This document shows, piece after piece, positions 47,457-56,124 of a DNA stretch of 64,000 bases. Made by a program: the position numbers and the translations under genes. The stretch is from Pseudonocardia autotrophica (GTDB taxonomy: Bacteria > Actinomycetota > Actinomycetes > Mycobacteriales > Pseudonocardiaceae). The notes beneath the pieces were generated by a model. The model ran no database searches. It was not told the DNA's origin and worked only from the letters and a program-made list of their open reading frames with translations. The first letter of the stretch is position 1. The number at the start of each line of letters is the position of its first letter. The DNA is taken from NCBI RefSeq assembly GCF_000717175.1, contig NZ_JNYD01000008.1:62001-126000 (forward strand). The letters run 5' to 3'.

Positions 47457-48419
47457 ATGAGCGAGAAGATCGACCGGCCGGTGCTGGAGCCGGCGGCGCA
47501 GGCATTCGTCGAGGCCACGGCGACCCCGCCGTTCCTCTACCAGCTCGACCCCGTCGAGGGTCGCAAGGTCGTGGACGAGGTCCAGTCCGGAGAGATCGCG
47601 AAGCCCGCGATCGACGAGGAGTGGGTCGCCGTCGAGGGTGGACCGACCGGTCCGGTGAACGTGCGGATCGTGAAGCCGCAGGGCGCCTCCGGGCCGCTGC
47701 CGGTGGTCCTCTACATGCACGGCGGCGGCTGGGTGTTCGGCAACGCCCACACCCACGACCGGCTGGTCCGCGAGCTCGCCGTGGGCGCGGACGCCGCCGT
47801 GGTCTTCGTCGAGTACACGCCGTCGCCCGAGGCCCGCTACCCCGTCGCGATCGAGCAGGGCTACCGCGCCGCGCAGTGGATCGGCACGGACGGCGCCGCG
47901 CACGGGCTCGACGCGAGCCGGCTGGCCGTGGCGGGCGACTCGGTGGGCGGCAACATGACCGCCGCCCTCACGCTGATGGCCAAGGAGCGCGGAGACGTCA
48001 CGTTCACCGCGCAGCTGCTCTTCTACCCGGTGACCGACGCGAACTTCGACACCGAGTCCTACCGGCGGTTCGAGACCGGCTACTTCCTGCACCGCGAGGG
48101 CATGAAGTGGTTCTGGGACCAGTACACGACGGACGAGGCCGAGCGCGCGCAGATCACCGCCTCACCGCTGCGGGCGACCACGGAGCAGCTCGCCGGGCTC
48201 CCGCCCGCGCTGGTGATCACCGACGAGGCGGACGTCCTCCGCGACGAGGGCGAGGCCTACGCGGACAAGCTCCGCGCCGCGGGCGTCGCGGTCACCTCGA
48301 CCCGCTACCTCGGCATGGTCCACGACTTCATGATGCTGAACACCTTGCGGGGCAGCGGCGCGGCGACCTCCGCGATCGCCCAGGCCGTCGCCACCCTGAA
48401 GGCCGCGCTGCACGGCTGA
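47457..48419 (+). CDS. Hormone-sensitive-lipase-family esterase (alpha/beta hydrolase)
   Basis: 320 residues. The HSL oxyanion motif HGGGW, the nucleophile elbow GDSVGG, the acid in DEADVLRDEG and the His in MVHDF are all present. It hydrolyses short acyl esters; the physiological substrate is unknown. It faces the OhrR-like gene and probably responds to peroxide or fatty-acid hydroperoxides, which would be unusual for an HSL esterase. GAACGGAGAACACG upstream includes an acceptable ribosome-binding site. Confidence 0.9.
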   Translation: MSEKIDRPVLEPAAQAFVEATATPPFLYQLDPVEGRKVVDEVQSGEIAKPAIDEEWVAVEGGPTGPVNVRIVKPQGASGPLPVVLYMHGGGWVFGNAHTHDRLVRELAVGADAAVVFVEYTPSPEARYPVAIEQGYRAAQWIGTDGAAHGLDASRLAVAGDSVGGNMTAALTLMAKERGDVTFTAQLLFYPVTDANFDTESYRRFETGYFLHREGMKWFWDQYTTDEAERAQITASPLRATTEQLAGLPPALVITDEADVLRDEGEAYADKLRAAGVAVTSTRYLGMVHDFMMLNTLRGSGAATSAIAQAVATLKAALHG

Positions 48420-48474
48420 GCGGTGTCGGCCCGGACGCGCCCTCGGGGTCGCGGACGGCCTAGGGTCCCTACCC

Positions 48475-49428
48475 ATGAGTACGGACCAGGCTCCGAACCC
48501 GCACGCCACGGCCGAGCAGGTCGAGGCCGCCTGGCGCGATCCCAAGCTGGCCAACGTGCTCTACCACGACTGGGAAGCGGGCACGTACGACGAGAAGTGG
48601 TCGATCAGCTACGACGAGCGCTGCATCGACTACGCCGCCGGCCGCTTCCGCCTGGCCACCGGCTGGGACGGCCGCCCCTACGGGCACGCGCTGGAGCTGG
48701 GCTGCGGGACCGGGTTCTTCCTGCTCAACCTGATGCAGGCCGGCGTCGCGGAGAAGGGCTCGGTCACCGACCTCTCGCCGGGCATGGTGCAGGCCGCACT
48801 GCGCAACGCCGAGCACCTCGGCCTCCCGGTCGACGGGAAGGTGGCCGACGCCGAGACCGTCCCGTACCCGGACGACACGTTCGACCTGGTCGTCGGGCAC
48901 GCGGTGCTGCACCACATCCCGGACGTCGAGCAGGCGTTGCGCGAGGTGCTGCGGGTGCTGAAGCCGGGCGGGCGGTTCGTGTTCGCCGGCGAGCCCACCA
49001 CGATCGGCGACGCCTACGCCCGCAAGCTCTCGCAATGGACGTGGAGGGCCGCGACCACGGTCACCAGGCTGGGCCCGCTGCAGGGGTGGCGACGCCCGCA
49101 GGCCGAGCTCGACGAGTCCAGCCGGGCCGCCGCCCTCGAGGCGGTCGTCGACATCCACACCTTCGACCCGGCCGAGCTGGAGCGCATGGCCGAGCGCGCC
49201 GGCGCGCGCGAGGTCCGCGCCGTCACCGAGGAGCTCACCGCCGCGATGCTCGGCTGGCCGGTGCGGACCTTCGAGGCGGCCGTGCCCGCGGGCAAGCTGG
49301 GCTGGAACTGGGCGATGTTCGCCTACCACTCCTGGCAGCGGCTCTCGAAGCTCGACGCCGTGCTCGGCAGGGTGGTCCCGCGGGCCTGGTTCTACAACGC
49401 GCTGATCTCCGGCACCAAGCCCCGGTAG
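48475..49428 (+). CDS. Class I SAM-dependent methyltransferase (Rv3038c-like)
   Basis: 317 residues. Motif I is LELGCGTGFFLLNL, followed by TDLSPGMVQ, the acidic DTFDLVVGHAVLHHIPD and LKPGGRFVFAGEP. It resembles mycobacterial Rv3038c over its whole length as I recall it, including NVLYHDWEA near the N-terminus and RRPQAELDESSRAAALEA. The methyl acceptor is not established. TAGGGT at 48461-48466 is 8 bases before the ATG, a leaderless layout. Confidence 0.9.
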   Translation: MSTDQAPNPHATAEQVEAAWRDPKLANVLYHDWEAGTYDEKWSISYDERCIDYAAGRFRLATGWDGRPYGHALELGCGTGFFLLNLMQAGVAEKGSVTDLSPGMVQAALRNAEHLGLPVDGKVADAETVPYPDDTFDLVVGHAVLHHIPDVEQALREVLRVLKPGGRFVFAGEPTTIGDAYARKLSQWTWRAATTVTRLGPLQGWRRPQAELDESSRAAALEAVVDIHTFDPAELERMAERAGAREVRAVTEELTAAMLGWPVRTFEAAVPAGKLGWNWAMFAYHSWQRLSKLDAVLGRVVPRAWFYNALISGTKPR

Positions 49429-49472
49429 GACTACGGATCCGGGGCCGCGCCCGGAACTGCAAGCTGGGCCGT

Positions 49473-50648
49473 GTGTTCCGCCCCGCTCCCGTTCCCGCCA
49501 CACTGATCGACGTGGAACGCCCGCTCGAGCCGCTGTGGCGCGGCGTCGTCGTCTACCGCGTGCTCACGCTGGTCACGGTGATCGGGGTGTCCGCCTTCCA
49601 CATGAGCGACTACGCCTCGCCGCTGGGCGCGGGGCTGGTGCTCGCGGTGATGACGGTGTGGACCGCGGTCCTCGCCCGCGGCTGGCTGGTCGGCGCGGAC
49701 GAGCGGCGCGGTCCGCTCGCGCTCGCCGACCTCGCCGTCAGCGCGGGGATCATGCTCACGACGCCGCTGATCGTCACCGATGCCCAGCTCGACGCCTCGG
49801 CGCCGGGCATGGGCTCGATCTGGACCTCCGGCGCGGTGCTCGCCTGCGCGGTCGCGTACCGGATCCCCGGGGGCGTGGTCGCGGCGGCGGTGATCTCCGC
49901 TGCGCTGGTGCTCGCCAAGTCCCGGGCCACCCTGACCGAGCTCAACGACATCCAGATCCTCGTGCTCGCCGGCCTCACCGTCGGGTACGCCTCGTCGGTG
50001 CTGCGCCGGGCCGCCGAACGCGTGCGCCGGGCCGTCGCCGAGGAGGCGGCCGCGGCGGAACGGGAGCGGCTGGCCCGCGCGGTGCACGACGGCGTGCTGC
50101 AGGTCCTCGCGCACGTCGGGCGGCGCGGGGCGGAGCTCGGCGGCGCCGCGGCCGAGCTCGGCACGCTCGCGGGGGAGCAGGAGGTCGCCCTGCGGACCCT
50201 GCTGACCAGCGGCAACGCGCAGGTCGACGCCGAGGGGCGGCGCGACCTCGCCGCCACGCTGCGGGCGCTGGCGTCGGGCCGGGTGACCGTGTCCGCGCCC
50301 GCGCACCCGATCGACCTGCCGGCCGCGACGGTCGGGGAGCTCGACGCCGTGGTCCGCGCCGCGCTGGCCAACGTCGAGCGGCACGTCGGCGCCGACGCCC
50401 CGGCCTGGGTCCTCGTCGAGGAGCTCGACGGGGCGATCGAGATCAGCGTGCGCGACGACGGCCCCGGCATCCCCGCAGGCCGCCTCGCGGAGGCGGAGGA
50501 GCAGGGCCGGCTCGGGGTGGCGCGCTCGATGCGCGGCCGCGTCGAGGAGCTCGGCGGCACCCTCGGCCTCGACACCGGGCCCGGCCGCGGCACCGAGTGG
50601 ACGATCCGGATCCCCGCCAGGGCGGAGAAGTGCAGGGAGAGCGTGTGA
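49473..50648 (+). CDS. Sensor histidine kinase (HisKA_3, MacS/DesK-like)
   Basis: 391 residues from GTG 49473 (GTG 49512 also fits). Six hydrophobic segments fill residues about 20-180, then the dimerisation/phosphoacceptor helix ERERLARAVHDGVLQVLA with the His of HDG, and an ATPase domain with a DDGPGIPAG G1 box. It phosphorylates the LuxR-type regulator encoded next, whose start overlaps its stop (GTGA). MacS-like kinases sense membrane or envelope state; the signal is unknown. Confidence 0.9.
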   Translation: MFRPAPVPATLIDVERPLEPLWRGVVVYRVLTLVTVIGVSAFHMSDYASPLGAGLVLAVMTVWTAVLARGWLVGADERRGPLALADLAVSAGIMLTTPLIVTDAQLDASAPGMGSIWTSGAVLACAVAYRIPGGVVAAAVISAALVLAKSRATLTELNDIQILVLAGLTVGYASSVLRRAAERVRRAVAEEAAAAERERLARAVHDGVLQVLAHVGRRGAELGGAAAELGTLAGEQEVALRTLLTSGNAQVDAEGRRDLAATLRALASGRVTVSAPAHPIDLPAATVGELDAVVRAALANVERHVGADAPAWVLVEELDGAIEISVRDDGPGIPAGRLAEAEEQGRLGVARSMRGRVEELGGTLGLDTGPGRGTEWTIRIPARAEKCRESV

Positions 50649-51292
50649 CCGTGACCGTCATGGTGGTCGACGACCACCCCATCTGGCGCGAAGGCGTGGC
50701 CCGCGACCTCGGCGAACGCGGCCTCGAGGTGGTGGCCACCGCGCCCGACGCCGGCGCCGCCGTCCGGATCGCCCCCGCCGTCCGGCCGCAGGTCGTGCTC
50801 ATGGACCTCAACCTCGGCGAGACGTCCGGGGTCGACGCGATCGCCGGGATCGTCGAGACGCTCCCGGACACCAAGGTGCTGGTGCTCTCGGCCAGCGGGG
50901 AGCACGCCGACGTGCTGGAGGCGCTCAAGGCCGGCGCCACCGGCTACCTGGTCAAGTCGGCGAGCGCCGAGGAGCTGGTCGACGCGGTGTGCCGCACCGC
51001 CGAGGGCGTCCCGGTGTTCACGCCCGGGCTCGCGGGGCTGGTGCTCGGCGAGTACCGCCGCCTCGCCCAGCGGCCGGCCGGGGAGCCCGCGGTGCCGGCG
51101 CTCACCGACCGCGAGACCGAGGTGCTGCGGCTGGTCGCGAAGGGCCTCACCGCGAAGCAGATCGGGGAGCGGCTGGTGGTCTCGCACCGGACCGTGGAGA
51201 GCCACGTGCAGAACACGCTGCGCAAGCTGCAGCTGCACAACCGCTCGCAGCTCGTCCGCTACGCCCTCGAGCAGGGGCTGGCCGACGATTAG
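50645..51292 (+). CDS. NarL/LuxR-family response regulator
   Basis: 215 residues. The receiver has VVDDHP, the phospho-Asp in VVLMDLNLGE, a Ser switch in LVLSAS and Lys in YLVKSAS; the C-terminal LuxR helix-turn-helix is LTDRETEVLRLVAKGLTAKQ with VSHRTVESHVQNTLRKL. It is the partner of the upstream kinase through a 4-base overlap. Its stop codon overlaps the stop of the convergent third regulator. Confidence 0.93.
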   Translation: MTVTVMVVDDHPIWREGVARDLGERGLEVVATAPDAGAAVRIAPAVRPQVVLMDLNLGETSGVDAIAGIVETLPDTKVLVLSASGEHADVLEALKAGATGYLVKSASAEELVDAVCRTAEGVPVFTPGLAGLVLGEYRRLAQRPAGEPAVPALTDRETEVLRLVAKGLTAKQIGERLVVSHRTVESHVQNTLRKLQLHNRSQLVRYALEQGLADD

Positions 51293-51864
51293 GCGAGTCC
51301 GTGCTCGATCGCGTACCGGACCAGCGCGGCCCGGCCCGGGACGTCGAACTTCCGCAGGGTTCGCTGGATGTGGTTCTCCACCGTCCGCGGCGAGAGCACG
51401 AGCCGGGTCGCGATCTGTCGGGCCGTGAGCCCCGCGACCACGAGCCGCAGCACCTCGGACTCCCGCTCGGTGAGCCGGGGTGTCGCGGCGTCCACCGCCG
51501 TGGCGGCCGCGTCCAGGGCCCGCTCGGCCAGTCCCTCGCCGAAGGCCGGCCCGCCGGCGGCCGCCGCCCGCAGGACCTCGGCGAGGGCCGGGTCGTCGCG
51601 CAGGACATAACCGGTCGCCCCCGCCCGGACGACGTCGAGCACGAGCTCCGGCCCCGTGCCCGTCCCGACGACGGGAAGATCGGGCAGCTCCGCGGCGAGC
51701 GTCTCGACGGCGTGCAGGGCGGCGGGTCCGGCATCGGCGTCGACCAGCACGACCTGCGGCCGGTGCGCCCGGGCCGCGGCGGGGGCGTCGGCGGGCGGGA
51801 CGGCGGCGCACACCGCGACCCCGGGGACCGGCAGGTCCCCGACGACGAGTACCGCCAGCTCCAC
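51289..51864 (-). CDS. LuxR-type regulator with degenerate receiver domain
   Basis: 191 residues from the GTG at 51864, chosen for the AGGGAAGGGGG site just upstream; ATG 51894 is an alternative. The C-terminus is a standard LuxR helix-turn-helix (LTERESEVLRLVVAGLTARQ). The receiver-like part lacks the acidic pair (VVGDLP in place of VDDHP), keeps a possible phospho-Asp (VVLVDADAG) and has Arg in place of the conserved Lys (YVLRDD). It is probably phosphorylation-independent. An inverted repeat GATTCCGG/CCGGAATC lies upstream at 51903-51937. Confidence 0.8.
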   Translation of the reverse strand: MELAVLVVGDLPVPGVAVCAAVPPADAPAAARAHRPQVVLVDADAGPAALHAVETLAAELPDLPVVGTGTGPELVLDVVRAGATGYVLRDDPALAEVLRAAAAGGPAFGEGLAERALDAAATAVDAATPRLTERESEVLRLVVAGLTARQIATRLVLSPRTVENHIQRTLRKFDVPGRAALVRYAIEHGLA

Positions 51865-51965
51865 CCCGGCCCCCTTCCCTGAGAAGAGGATCATGCCGAG
51901 CGGATTCCGGCCCGGGGAGTGCCGGAGGTCCGGAATCACCGTTTCGGAGCACGACCGCCGGGTGA

Positions 51966-52895
51966 TCAGTCCTTGAGCCGCGCCGCGATGTCGGCGAGCA
52001 CGGCCTCGACGTCGGCGTCCAGGGCCACCGCGACCGGCGGCCCGGGGGCGTCCGGCTGGCCGTCGGGCACGACGACTCCGCGCGCCGGCCCGAGATCGCA
52101 CGCCACGAGCAGCGGCATCGGCGTGGTGTGCAGGATGTCGGGGCGGATCGCCTCCATCAGCGCGACGGCATCGTGCAGGGCGACGACGTCGCGGCCGTAG
52201 TGCTCGCGGAAGGCGGCCCGGTAGGCCGCGATCACGTCGGCGAGCACCGCCCCGGTGGGACCGCCCGCAGCGAGCCCCGCGACCCAGTCCGCGCCCGCGG
52301 CGCAGCGCAGCGTGAGATCCAGCGGCACCAGCGTGACGGGCACCTCGGGCTGGGTGAGGACGCGGTGGGCGGCCTCCGGGTCGGCGTAGACGTTGAACTC
52401 CGCGGCGGCCGCGGTGTTGCCGCCGCGCAGCGAGCCGCCCATGATCACGAACCGGCCGACCCGGTCGGCCAGCTCGGGATGGGCGGCGAGCAGCACGGCG
52501 CAGTTGGTGAGCGGCCCGATCGCGGCGATCGTGACCGGCTCGGTGGCGGCGCGCAGCACGTCGGCCATGAGCTCGACAGCCGGGCGCGGGTCCAGCGGGA
52601 CACCGTCCGGCAGCGTGCCCGCGCGCCCGCCGAGCCCGTCCGCGCCGTGCCAGCGGGCGGCCCGCTCGAGCTGCGGGTGCACCAGCGGGCGCGCCGCGCC
52701 GCGGGCGACCGGGACGTCCGGCCGCCCGGCCAGCGCGACGAGCCGCTGCGCGTTGGGCAGGGTGTGCTCGAGCCCGACGTTGCCGAACGTGGCCGTGACC
52801 GCGCGGACGTCGAGCTCCGGGCTGCGCAGCGCGAGGACGAGGGCCACGGCGTCGTCCACGCCCGGGTCGGTGTCGAGGATCAGCGGCGTCGGCAC
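51966..52895 (-). CDS. Inosine/uridine-preferring nucleoside hydrolase
   Basis: 309 residues. The calcium-binding DTDPGVDD motif is at residues 8-15, with GPLTNCAVLL and FVIMGGSLRGGN further along and ALHDAVAL near the C-terminus. It cleaves ribonucleosides to base and ribose. TAGGTT (52907-52902) lies 6 bases before the GTG start, a leaderless layout. It is between the LuxR gene and a small hydrophilic gene in the same orientation. Confidence 0.93.
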   Translation of the reverse strand: MPTPLILDTDPGVDDAVALVLALRSPELDVRAVTATFGNVGLEHTLPNAQRLVALAGRPDVPVARGAARPLVHPQLERAARWHGADGLGGRAGTLPDGVPLDPRPAVELMADVLRAATEPVTIAAIGPLTNCAVLLAAHPELADRVGRFVIMGGSLRGGNTAAAAEFNVYADPEAAHRVLTQPEVPVTLVPLDLTLRCAAGADWVAGLAAGGPTGAVLADVIAAYRAAFREHYGRDVVALHDAVALMEAIRPDILHTTPMPLLVACDLGPARGVVVPDGQPDAPGPPVAVALDADVEAVLADIAARLKD

Positions 52896-52908
52896 CGCAC
52901 GAACCTAC

Positions 52909-53112
52909 TCACTCGCTGCGGGTCGGCTCGCTCTCGTTCTCGCGGTCGAGCTCACGGGCGGCGTCGTCGGTGGCACCGGAGTCGTTCCGGTCGCTCGTCG
53001 TGCGCGGGTTGCCCTCGTGGTCGTAGTCGCCGCGGGCGGTGCCCGCGCCGTCGCCGGTCAGCGCGGACTCCGCGCCCTCGTCGCCGGGGGCGTCGCCGGT
53101 GCGCTCGGTCAT
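52909..53112 (-). CDS. Small hydrophilic protein, unknown
   Basis: 67 residues, rich in Asp, Glu, Thr, Gly and Asn with no hydrophobic core; probably disordered (DGAGTARGDYDHEGNPRTTS). An ACGGAGGTCCC ribosome-binding site precedes the ATG. No family is recognised. Similar small acidic proteins are common in Pseudonocardiaceae but have no assigned role. Confidence 0.6.
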   Translation of the reverse strand: MTERTGDAPGDEGAESALTGDGAGTARGDYDHEGNPRTTSDRNDSGATDDAARELDRENESEPTRSE

Positions 53113-53208
53113 GGGACCTCCGTCTGCTCGTGTCCGTGATCGGTGTCGGTGGGTCTGCTTCCCCGGACCGGTCGCCGGGCAAACGCGGGCCCCGGTTTAG
53201 GGTCGGCC

Positions 53209-53955
53209 ATGACCTCGATGTGGGGCGCCCCGATCCGGGAGCGCTGGGCGCGTCGGCGCCGCGACCCGGAGCAGGTCCGCTTCCTCACCGTCGCCTCGCT
53301 GCGCTGGGTGCTGCGGCACCGCGCCTGGACGCCCTGGTACCTGATCCGCTACTGGCGGCTGCTGCGCTTCCGCGCCGCCAACCCGCACGTCGTGCTGCGC
53401 GGCATGGTGTTCCTCGGGCGCGACGTCGAGATCGTCGCCCGGCCCGGGTACGGGCGGCTGGAGATCGGCCGCTGGGTGCACATCGGCGACGGCAACTCGC
53501 TGCGCTGCCACGAGGGCTCGATGCGGATCGGGGACAAGGTGGTCCTCGGCCGGAACAACACGGTCAACTGCTACCTCGACGTCGAGATCGGGGCCGCCTC
53601 GATCGTGGCGGACTGGGTCTACGTGACCGACTTCGACCACCGGACCTCCGACGTGCACGTCCCGATCAAGGACCAGGGCATCGTCAAGGCGCCGGTCCGG
53701 ATCGGGCCGGACACCTGGATCGGGGTGAAGGTCTCGGTGCTGCGGGGCTCGCGGATCGGCCGCGGCAGCGTGCTCGGCGCGCACGCGGTGGTCCGCGGGG
53801 ACATCCCGGAGTACTCGATCGCGGTGGGCACGCCCGCGCGGGTCGTCCGGAACCGGGTCGAGGACTACGAGGCCGCGGCGGCCGAGCGGGCCGCGGTCGC
53901 GGACATGGCCCGCAAGCAGCGCGCGGCGGTGGAGCGGCGGCTCAACCGGGCGTGA
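53209..53955 (+). CDS. Left-handed beta-helix acyltransferase (Rv3034c-like)
   Basis: 248 residues. Hexapeptide repeats begin at about residue 80 (GRLEIGRWVHIGDGNSL; MRIGDKVVLGRNNTV) and the end VRGDIPEYSIAVGTPARVVRNR is typical of sugar O-acetyltransferases. From memory the M. tuberculosis counterpart Rv3034c acylates methylglucose lipopolysaccharide. TAGGGT at 53198-53203 is 5 bases before the ATG. Its 3' end overlaps the convergent GT4 gene by 14 bases. Confidence 0.88.
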   Translation: MTSMWGAPIRERWARRRRDPEQVRFLTVASLRWVLRHRAWTPWYLIRYWRLLRFRAANPHVVLRGMVFLGRDVEIVARPGYGRLEIGRWVHIGDGNSLRCHEGSMRIGDKVVLGRNNTVNCYLDVEIGAASIVADWVYVTDFDHRTSDVHVPIKDQGIVKAPVRIGPDTWIGVKVSVLRGSRIGRGSVLGAHAVVRGDIPEYSIAVGTPARVVRNRVEDYEAAAAERAAVADMARKQRAAVERRLNRA

Positions 53956-55198
53956 GGACGTTGCCCGACGGGATCTTCGGGCGGGGGAGCTCCTGTGGGC
54001 CGCCGTGGGGCGCCACCGCGTAGACCTCGGCCGTGCGGGCGGCGATGCCGCGCCAGGAGAAGTCGGTGCGCAGCCGCGACCGCGCCGCGCGGGCCCGCCC
54101 GGCCGCGGCCCGGGGGTCGGCGAGCGCCCGGTCGACGGCGGCGGCGAGGGCCGGGATGTCGCCCGGCGGGAAGGACCAGCCGGTCTCGCCCTCCACGACC
54201 AGCTCACCGAGCCCGCCCGCGGTCGACGCCACCAGCGTGGCGCCCGCGGCCGCGGCCTCCAGCGCCACGATGCCGAACGGCTCGTAGCGGCTGGGCAGCA
54301 CGACGGCGTCGGCGGCGGCGAGCAGGGCGGCCAGGTCGCCGTCGGGCAGGTGCCCGGTGAAGGTCGCCGCCCGGCCGACCCGGTGCCGCCGCGCCTCGGA
54401 CCGCAGGAAGTCCCGCTGGGTGCCGGTGCCCGCTACGAGCAGCCGGGCGCCGGGGTGCCGGCGCCGGATGCGCGGCAGCGCGGCGAGCAGGTCCTGCACG
54501 CCCTTCTCGTACTCCAGGCGCCCGACGAACAGCAGCAACGGTGCATCCCCGGGCGCGTACCGGTCCCGCACGGCCGCGGCGCGCTCGCGGCCGACCCGCC
54601 AGCCCCGGGCGTCGATGCCGTTGTGGACCACGTGGATCGCGTCCGGGTCGAGGTCGAAGAGCTGGGCGGCCTCGGCCCGCATCGCCCCGGAGCAGGTGAC
54701 GACGGCGTCCGCCCGGTTCGCCAGCGCCCACTCCACCGAGTGCACCTGCCGGTTGAGCGGGGCGGACAGCCAGCCCGCGTGCCGGCCCGCCTCCGTGGCG
54801 TGCACGGTGGCGACCAGGGGCACGCCCAGGACGTCGGCCAGCGTGGTGGCGGGGTGGGCGACGAGCCAGTCGTGCGCGTGCACGACGTCCGGCCGCCAGT
54901 CGCCGAGCCGGGTCAGCGCGGTGCGGACGAGGGTGTGGCCCATCGCGAGCGTCCAGGCCACCATGTCGCGCGCGAACTCCAGGTGCGCCGGGTCCTCGGC
55001 GGCGCGCAGCACACGGATGCCGCGGGTGCGCCGGTCGGTGGTGGGGTGGGTGCCCGCGTCCGTCCCGGCCGGCTGCCGGGTGAGGACGACGACCTCGTGC
55101 CCGGCCGCCGCGAGCTCGCGGGCCAGCGCGTGCACGTGCCGGCCCAGCCCGCCGACCACGACCGGCGGGTACTCCCACGACACCAGCAGCACGCGCAT
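53942..55198 (-). CDS. GT4 glycosyltransferase, alpha-1,4-glucosyltransferase-like (Rv3032-like)
   Basis: 418 residues with the GT-B fold. The start RVLLVSWEYPPVVVGGLGRHVH is the KxGGL-type acceptor loop of GlgA-like enzymes, and the C-terminal EPFGIVALEAAAAG is the E-x7-E nucleotide-sugar motif. The mycobacterial counterpart Rv3032 elongates the glucan of methylglucose lipopolysaccharide. It is convergent with the acyltransferase and close to the GH57 and methyltransferase genes of the same set, though separated by a protease gene. Confidence 0.9.
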   Translation of the reverse strand: MRVLLVSWEYPPVVVGGLGRHVHALARELAAAGHEVVVLTRQPAGTDAGTHPTTDRRTRGIRVLRAAEDPAHLEFARDMVAWTLAMGHTLVRTALTRLGDWRPDVVHAHDWLVAHPATTLADVLGVPLVATVHATEAGRHAGWLSAPLNRQVHSVEWALANRADAVVTCSGAMRAEAAQLFDLDPDAIHVVHNGIDARGWRVGRERAAAVRDRYAPGDAPLLLFVGRLEYEKGVQDLLAALPRIRRRHPGARLLVAGTGTQRDFLRSEARRHRVGRAATFTGHLPDGDLAALLAAADAVVLPSRYEPFGIVALEAAAAGATLVASTAGGLGELVVEGETGWSFPPGDIPALAAAVDRALADPRAAAGRARAARSRLRTDFSWRGIAARTAEVYAVAPHGGPQELPRPKIPSGNVLTPG

Positions 55199-55322
55199 CG
55201 CGGCTGATCCTGGCAGGCCGTCGCCTGATGGTTACCGTCGGGTAGGGATCGCGTGGCCCGCCGGTCGCCCGCCGGTCACGGCTACGGTGGCCCCTCGCAC
55301 GCCGGACGGACCGGAGGGGTGG

Positions 55323-56087
55323 ATGCGAGGACGCGGAGGAGCGCCGGCGCTGCTGGCCGCGGTGCTCCTCGTCCTCGGTTGTGGCTCCGCCTGTGCCACC
55401 TCGCCTCCGCCGCCCGATCCGCCCGCCCGGCCCACCCCGACCGAGCCCGCCGCCGTCGGGGCGTTGTTCGAGGGGCCCGCGACCGACCTCGGCGACCACT
55501 ACTGCAGCGGGTCCGTGGTCGACAGCCCGGCCGGCGACCTCGTGCTCACCGCGGCGCACTGCGTGGCGGCCGGCGACGGCACGCCCGCACGCACCGGCAT
55601 GTCGTTCGTCCCCGGCTACCACGACGGCGTCCGGCCCCACGGCGTGTGGACCGTGGCGAGCGCCGCCGTGGACCCGCAGTTCCTCGCCGACGGCGATCCG
55701 GACTTCGACGTCGCCTTCCTGACCGTGCAGCCCGCCGACGGCGCCGGGCCGGTCGAGGACGTCACCGGCGGCTTCCCGATCGCCTTCGACCCCGGCGCGG
55801 GCGACGCCGTCCGGGCGATCGGCTACCCGGACGAGGACGACGGCCCGACCGTCCGCTCCGGTGTCACGCAGCAGTTCTCGCCGACCCAGCTGGTGCTGCC
55901 CGCGCCCGGGCTGGAGGACGGGACCAGCGGCGGGCCCTGGCTGCGCGCGGGCGCGGCCGGGCCCGAGATCGTCGGGCTGACCGGCGGGTACGAGCAGGGC
56001 GGCTACTCCTTCGACACCTCGTACTCGACCTACTTGGCGGGGTCCTTCGTGGCGCTGCGGGACCAGGCGGCGCAGGCTCCGGGCTGA
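55323..56087 (+). CDS. Trypsin-like serine protease, exported lipoprotein
   Basis: 254 residues with a signal peptide and lipobox LVLGC (Cys20), a Pro-rich linker and a chymotrypsin-fold domain. The triad is His in LTAAHC, Asp in DFDVAFL and Ser in GTSGGPW. It is outside the cytoplasm; the substrate is unknown. It sits between the GT4 and GH57 genes on the opposite strand, breaking the compact order seen in mycobacteria. A GGAGGGGTGG site precedes the ATG. Confidence 0.88.
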   Translation: MRGRGGAPALLAAVLLVLGCGSACATSPPPPDPPARPTPTEPAAVGALFEGPATDLGDHYCSGSVVDSPAGDLVLTAAHCVAAGDGTPARTGMSFVPGYHDGVRPHGVWTVASAAVDPQFLADGDPDFDVAFLTVQPADGAGPVEDVTGGFPIAFDPGAGDAVRAIGYPDEDDGPTVRSGVTQQFSPTQLVLPAPGLEDGTSGGPWLRAGAAGPEIVGLTGGYEQGGYSFDTSYSTYLAGSFVALRDQAAQAPG

Positions 56088-56124
56088 CCCGAACCCCGAC
56101 CCGCACCCGGACTCGGACCCTGGC

